Assembly: GCA_017979445.1 (NCBI GenBank) | Contig: CM030714.1 | Location: forward strand, 39,320,308-39,384,307 | From: Akebia trifoliata | Taxonomy: Eukaryota > Streptophyta > Magnoliopsida > Ranunculales > Lardizabalaceae | DNA: 64,000 bases | Direction of reading: 5' to 3' | Shown here: piece after piece, positions 58,937 to 64,000 of the stretch | How positions within the stretch are numbered: position 1 is the first letter of the stretch | Layout: every line of letters starts with the position of its first letter | Notes under the pieces: generated by a model | Database searches by the model: none | Seen by the model: the letters and a program-made list of their open reading frames with translations, nothing else | Told to the model about the DNA's origin: nothing | Translations under genes and position numbers: made by a program

Positions 58937-59257
58937 TGTCTCGTTTGGTATTTCCAAACTCAGATCCACTCACGTTAGATGGTGTAGACTAAAGGAGATT
59001 AAGTGAGAGTGTAGAGTTTGGGGACCAAAACCAATCTTAAATAACCAACCTTGAACGAGGCTTCCATCAAGCATTCATTCACGATCGGATTAATTGCCAC
59101 ACTTCGATTTATTAGTGGGTCACGTCTCTAAGCCTTAAGAGACGTGATAAAGAAATCGTGGACTACCTCAAGAGCTCCGAAAATTGGGATTTTATGGGTG
59201 CGAGAATAAGGGTAGTAGAGAATCGGGGCTAAGAGTAGTAGAGAATCAAGGCTAACA
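58937..59257 (-). repeat. LTR of a Tork-type copia element (minus strand), left boundary tentative
   Basis: On the minus strand the coding region is followed by a purine-rich CAAGTGGGAGAA tract (about 59258-59270) and then TGTTAGCCTTGATTCTC, a typical LTR start. The other end is proposed at TGTCTCGTTTGG (58937). A 19-bp partial duplication (agtagagaatc, twice) lies near the inner end. Confidence 0.5.
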
Positions 59258-59566
59258 TTCTCCCACTTGGTCTACAATACAAATGTCTTATCTTAAACCC
59301 ATCGATAATCTGTATTAAATAATAAATACATGAATTATGACGATAAGTCCTCTAATGACGAGTATTACCTTCCATGTATTACAATGTATTTTATTTCTTA
59401 ATATTATACTTTATGTGACAACATTTCTTAATGAATAAACCCTATCTTTATTCTGGTCCTACACAAATGAAGTTTCTCAAAATAAATTAAGGTACACATA
59501 AATATAAGAAAACATCATAATCGGAAGAGTTTCATTAAATAACATTGTACATACAATGAAAAACTA

Positions 59567-61435
59567 CATAATGGAACCAAGTCTCATATTCACTATATGA
59601 TCTTTTAATTTCAACAGTAGCATGCCTTTAGTCAAAAGATCAGCGATCATCAATTCGGTGCTAACGTGCTCAATGACCACTTTCTTTTCTTTAACATGTT
59701 CCCTTATGGCTAAATACTTAATGTCGATGTGTTTACTTCAACTTCCACTTTTGTTGTTCTTAGCCATGAAAACAGCAGTTGAATTATCGCAATACATTCT
59801 CAATGGCCTAGAGATCGAATCCATAATTTTAAGCCTAGATATGAAACTTTTAAGCCATACACCATGCGAAGTAGCCTCAAAACAAGAAACGAACTCGGTT
59901 TCCATAGTGGAAGTGGCAATCAAGGTCGATTTGACACTTTTCCATGATACAGCTCCACCGACCATCATAAAAATATAACCTGATGTTGATTTGCGTGAAT
60001 CAACACAGCTAACAAAGTCCGAATCTGAGTAACCAATCACTTCTAGATTGTCCGTCCGTCTATACATAAGCATGTAATTCTTAGTTCCATGAATGTACCT
60101 CATCACTTTCTTTGTAGCTCTCCAGTGGTCTAAATCTGGATTACTCTGATATTGTCCCAACATTCCCACAACAAATGCAATGTCAGGTCTTGTGCATACC
60201 TGAACATACATTAGGCTTCAAATAGCAGAAGCATATGGAATATTTTTCATTTGTTCCCTCTCAAGGTCGTTCTTTGGGCATTGGTTTAAATTGAACCTAT
60301 CACCCTTCACAATGGGAAAACATTTGGTAAACAATCCTTCATCTGAAATCTCTCTAAAACCTTATTGATATAGGTTTCCAGTGACAGACCCAAGATACCT
60401 CGAAATCTATCCCTATGGATCTTAATGCTAATGACATAAGACACCTCACCCATATCCTTCATATCAAAGTTTTTAGAAAGAAATTATTTCACCTCATGCA
60501 GTAAACCTTTCTCATTGGTTGCTAGCAAAATATGATCCACATATAAAACAAGAAAATATATTTCACTCCCACTGACCTTCTGGTATATACATTGATCCAT
60601 AATATTTTTTACAAAATAAAATGAAGAAATTATATTATGGAATTTCAAATACCATTGGAGGGATGCTTATTTTAAACCGTATATGGATTTCTTAAACTTG
60701 TAAACCAATTGCTTACCATCAGTAAAGGGGAATCCTTCAGGTTGTTTCATGTAAACCTCCTCCTCTAGATTTCTATTAAAAAATGATGTTTTCACATCCA
60801 TTTGTTGCAACTCTAAATCAAAATGAGCTACTAATGCCAAAATAACACTCAAGAAATCTTTCTTAGATATAGGAGAAAAGGTCTCCGTGTAATCGATTCC
60901 TTCTTTCTGAGTGAATCCCTTAGCAACGAGTCTTGCCTTGTGTCTCTCAATATTGCCAAATGAGTATTTCTTTGTCTTAAAAACCCATTTACAACCAATG
61001 ACTTTTGCACTATTAGGCAACTCAACAAGGTTTCAGACTCCGTTACTCTTCATAGAATTCATCTCTTCTTCCATGGTATTGTACCATAATTTTGATTCTT
61101 TATAACTCATGGATTGTGAAAAAGATTCGGGATCATTTTCGACTCCAATGTTGTAGTCAGATTCTTGTAGACACACAACATAATCATCAAAAATTACTGA
61201 CCTCTTAGTTCTAGCAGAACTTCTTAATTTCACACCATCATCTTCCTCGGAAGTATGAGGTTCAACTCGTTGTTCAGAAGTCTCGGACAACTCTTGAACA
61301 ATCTGATCTACTGGAATATTGTCAACAGCTTGTGGAACTTCAATGATTGGTTGTTCAATACCAGTTTATACTTAAGGGGTGCTATGAACAATAACCAATC
61401 TATCACCTGAAGTGGAAGGTTGAGATTCTGATTGT
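59567..61435 (-). pseudogene. Tork-type (TNT1-94-like) copia pol, RT and RNase H, truncated
   Basis: Minus strand. 61290-61033 is the linker before RT (EEDDGVKLRSSARTKRS, ESKLWYNTMEEEMNSMK). 61020-60667 is the RT N-half (VIGCKWVFKTKKYSFGNIER, ARLVAKGFTQKEGIDYTETF, LELQQMDVKTSFFNRNLEEE, KSIYGLK). The catalytic motif near 60532-60543 reads YVDH rather than YVDD. 60211-59738 is the connection and RNase H (YVQVCTRPDIAFVVGML, YSDSDFVSCVDSRKSTSGYI, STMETEFVSCFEA, MYCDNSTAVFMAKNN). 59735-59567 gives the tail HIDIKYLAIREHVKEKKV ... LLTKGM. Gag, protease, integrase and the other LTR are absent. The element is cut at about 61435, where gypsy sequence begins. Confidence 0.8.
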
Positions 61436-61439
61436 TTGA

Positions 61440-62829
61440 AAAAATCAGGGGTCAATATCTCAATTTGGGGTTTACTCATGGCTTCCATTACTCATAGGGA
61501 GGCTGTTCTCAAAGTACTAAACACAGTCCAAGTCTCCCTTGATACTTTTATAGATCAGTTGACCAGTATAGTAGGGGCAACTTACGTAGAGAATATCCTA
61601 TCCTTCTCAGATTTAAATCTCCCAAAAGAGGGAGCAAGTCACACTAAGCCGTTGCACAACATAGTTGACTGTAATGGGATGAGGGTACCTCTGATTTTGA
61701 ATGATAATGGGAGTGTACTGAATGTCTGTCCTTTAAAGACTGCTACCTGCCTCGGGTTTAAGGTTGAAGATCTCAAGCCCACTAATCAAGGTGTTAGGGC
61801 CTATGATAACACCAAGAGGGATGTACTGGGAATTTTGCACCTTCGATTGTCCACAGGTATAGCTGAATTTCCTATGAAATTTTAGGTTATTGACATCTAG
61901 TCCTCTTTCAATTTACTATTAAGGAGACCTTGGTTACACCAGATCAAGGCCATATTTTCCACGTTACACCAGAAAGTTAAATTTATCAAAGATGGACTAG
62001 TAATTACCCTTCATGGAGATACCGAGATTGTCGGGATCGTAAATAGTATAGAAGCCAAGAATGATTCACTGCTTGAGATTCAACCAGAACAATAGGGGAT
62101 AGAGCTTAGTGGATTTGAATTTGAGAAGATCTTCTCAATTCAATGAGATTGCTCCGTGAAAGAATATTTTCCTATTGAGAACACCTCTAACTGCTACATG
62201 GCCAACATGTTCAAAAAAATGAGATTTTTCCCTGGTATGGGCCTAGGTTGCAAGCAAGAAGGTATTAAAGAGGCACTGGTGATTAAATAAGTCATTGGCA
62301 CATTCGGGCTAGAATATAAGCCTACTAAGGAAGATTGGGCCCAATACTGGAAGACAAAGCGGGATAAGGTAATTGCAAAAAGGCAAAGACGCATCACGAA
62401 TCTCATTAAAATGAAGTTCTATCGTAAGACCCTTAATGGCTATTTCGTAAAAGAATGAGAAGACTTCTGTTATTGTGGGTTCCCAAAGCCATTCATTGAT
62501 CACATCACAAGTTTGAAATCTTCTTTGGTATGAAATGGTTTGAAAAGGAAGCAAGCACAGAAGTTGAAGAGAAGGAAGTTGAAGACTGACAGCTCAATTT
62601 GGACTCCCTCAATATTGATCAATTATTCATTGAAGATCACAGTGTCCTAATGTTGTCAGTTGAGAAGGGGATCCCAAATCCTCAGTCTATAATCAAATCT
62701 GTTGTTGGGTGTCTCTCTAATTATCATGTAATTAGTCATTTGCTACACGTCAAGATTAGGTCTGTCAGTCCCATTAGTCCTGTTCAGTCTGACGTGCCTG
62801 ATGAGTCCTTTATTTCTGTTGAGTCAAGT
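61440..62829 (+). pseudogene. Gypsy (Ogre/Tat-like) protease and pre-RT fragment
   Basis: The frame 61436-61885 has ASITHREAVLKVLNTVQVSL, then LIxDNGS..LNVCP (residues PLILNDNGSVLNVCPLKT), the retropepsin catalytic loop in its Tat/Ogre form, where the sequence is usually (I/V)DNGSS. Here DNGS is kept, but Asn-Asp replaces Ile-Asp before it. RRPWLHQIKAIFSTLHQKVK follows near 61925, and FFPGMGLGCKQEGIKEALVI near 62225, with several stops. Protease matures the polyprotein. No gag before or RT after is present. It ends where a new LTR begins at 62830. The part 62680-62829 resembles 45480-45613 of E2, so it is the same or a close family. Confidence 0.7.
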
Positions 62830-64000
62830 TGTAGACACCCGAATTTGAGCTGGCCCTCGACGCAAGATGCCCCAAAAATTAAAAAATCGGAATGGGCTAC
62901 AAAGCCCAAACCTACAAAATACAATGCATTTTCAATTAATAAATGTTCGAGGCCATTTACGTGGCCCATGGACCCGCACACCTCACCACTCTCATACATC
63001 CTTAAAATCAACCCAATCCATTCAACTTAAACCCAATCCAACATAAACCCAACTCAACACTATTCTACAACCCAACCCAAATCCATCACCTAAGCCCAAA
63101 ACCCTACCCAATCCATTATCTAAGTCCACAACCCTACCCAATCCATTACTAAAGCCCAAAGCCCAATCCACTACCCAAAAGTCAATCTAACCCATCATCA
63201 TTCAATACCCAAACCCAACCCAATCTATCAATCTCATCAAACCAATCACCAAGAGGTGACACATGTCATCATCTCCTTCCACCTCCCTCATCTAATCAAC
63301 TCAACCCATAACCCTACCCTAACCTAACCTATTCCCCATCCTCTCATCATCAACAACCCATAACTCAACCCATAACCCTACCCTAACCTAACCTATTCCC
63401 CATCCTCTCATCATCAACAACCCACAACTCAACCCATACCCTATACACCCTAACCTATCCCTCATTCTTTAACCACCCACATCACAACCCATATCTATCC
63501 ATCACTTTCCCTTAAAACACTCCCACAAAATCATCTCAACCCATACCTCCCATACTCTTATCTCTAATCATCTAACCACCATCACCAATCAACCAATCTC
63601 ATCATCTCCCCCATTTGCCACATGTCATCATCCCTTCACCTCTCCTAAAATCCAACCAATCAACCTCTTACACTACACATCCTCTCAAATCTAACACCTT
63701 ACCTCTTCAACCATCTCTACACTCATTCTCCAAACAACTCTCTTACACCCATCAACCATCACTCATCTCATCCCACCAAACACTCTACCCAAATGGATTT
63801 GGGTAAAATCCAAACCATTTGGGTTAAAACACAACCCATTTCCATCATTACAAAAATACCCTCATTCTCATCTCAAATTTCATACCCTTTTCCTCTAAAA
63901 CCCATGCCATTATCCACCATTCTAAACCCTCACCCTATTATACCCCTAAAATACATCCCAACCTCTATAAAAACCCCTCCATTCTCCCCATACAACAACT
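62830..64000 (+). repeat. Left part of another gypsy-type LTR, running off the window
   Basis: It starts TGTAGACACCCGAATTTGAG immediately after gypsy coding sequence, the same first ten bases as the E1/E2 LTRs but with a different body: very C/A-rich, with aacccaatcca-, cccaacccaa- and accctaaccta-type words. This is typical of a different Tat-lineage LTR. The end and any duplication lie outside the window. Open frames here are compositional. Confidence 0.6.
63301..63428 (+). repeat. Perfect 64-bp tandem duplication in the edge LTR
   Basis: tcaacccataaccctaccct begins at 63301 and again at 63365, with identical continuation to caacaaccca. A young duplication. The CCCTAACC words resemble telomere repeat but are not an array. 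Confidence 0.9.

Noticed and set aside
63300..63430. CCCTAACC words as an interstitial telomere
   Set aside because: Only isolated words in a C/A-rich LTR. No uninterrupted CCCTAAA array.
1..64000. tRNA, rRNA or a new multi-gene defence or biosynthetic system
   Set aside because: No cloverleaf, rRNA signature or group of co-oriented intact genes was seen. The single biosynthesis-like gene (Bet v 1) stands alone.

Overview
The window is nuclear DNA of a flowering plant. The evidence is GT-AG introns, plant-only protein families (a norcoclaurine synthase/MLP-like Bet v 1 protein, a glycine-rich protein A3-like tail, an elicitor-responsive C2 protein, a plastid transit-peptide-like exon) and plant-type Ty1-copia, Ty3-gypsy (Tat/Ogre-like), CACTA, PIF/Harbinger, hAT and Mutator-like elements. 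It is AT-rich and gene-poor. I cannot name the species.

Layout. 1-10.2 kb holds gene remnants: a lone C2-domain terminal exon (minus strand), a frameshifted GRP-A3-like exon, a GA-rich tract, and a two-exon Bet v 1 gene (6573-9010) with one frameshift near its end. 10.29-14.68 kb is a CACTA element with perfect CACTACAA/TTGTAGTG ends and TTT duplications that carries three exons of a CMP-sialic-acid/nucleotide-sugar transporter (a Pack-CACTA). 14.7-19.8 kb holds a short inverted-repeat element and a decayed PIF/Harbinger transposon with both of its genes. 19.8-23.1 kb is mostly featureless, with one MITE.

23.16-35.49 kb is a three-level nest: a Harbinger-like element (TAA duplication) contains a foldback Mutator-like MITE (9-bp duplication AAAATAAAA), which contains a 10.6-kb Ogre-like gypsy element (duplication ATACC) that has gag but no reverse transcriptase. 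39.35-56.57 kb is a second nest: a 4.7-kb Ty1-copia element with TA...TA LTR ends and a TGCAC duplication. It was hit once in the protease region by a 10.7-kb relative of the same gypsy family (integrase remnant, no gag) and once in reverse transcriptase by a gypsy LTR that is now a solo LTR (duplication CCAAG). Removing both insertions restores a normal copia length.

56.7-64 kb holds a Tourist-like MITE, a candidate first exon of a plastid-targeted gene with a telobox upstream, a truncated minus-strand Tork-type copia element, a gypsy protease/pre-RT fragment, and the start of another LTR that runs off the window.

No intact autonomous element and no clearly intact multi-exon gene is present. 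The most interesting material is the captured transporter exons, the precisely datable nests, the non-TG/CA copia LTR, and the tandem-repeat arrays in the gypsy family (192 bp, 33 bp and 52 bp periods, plus W-box-like motif arrays in its LTRs). I saw no evidence of an undescribed multi-gene system.
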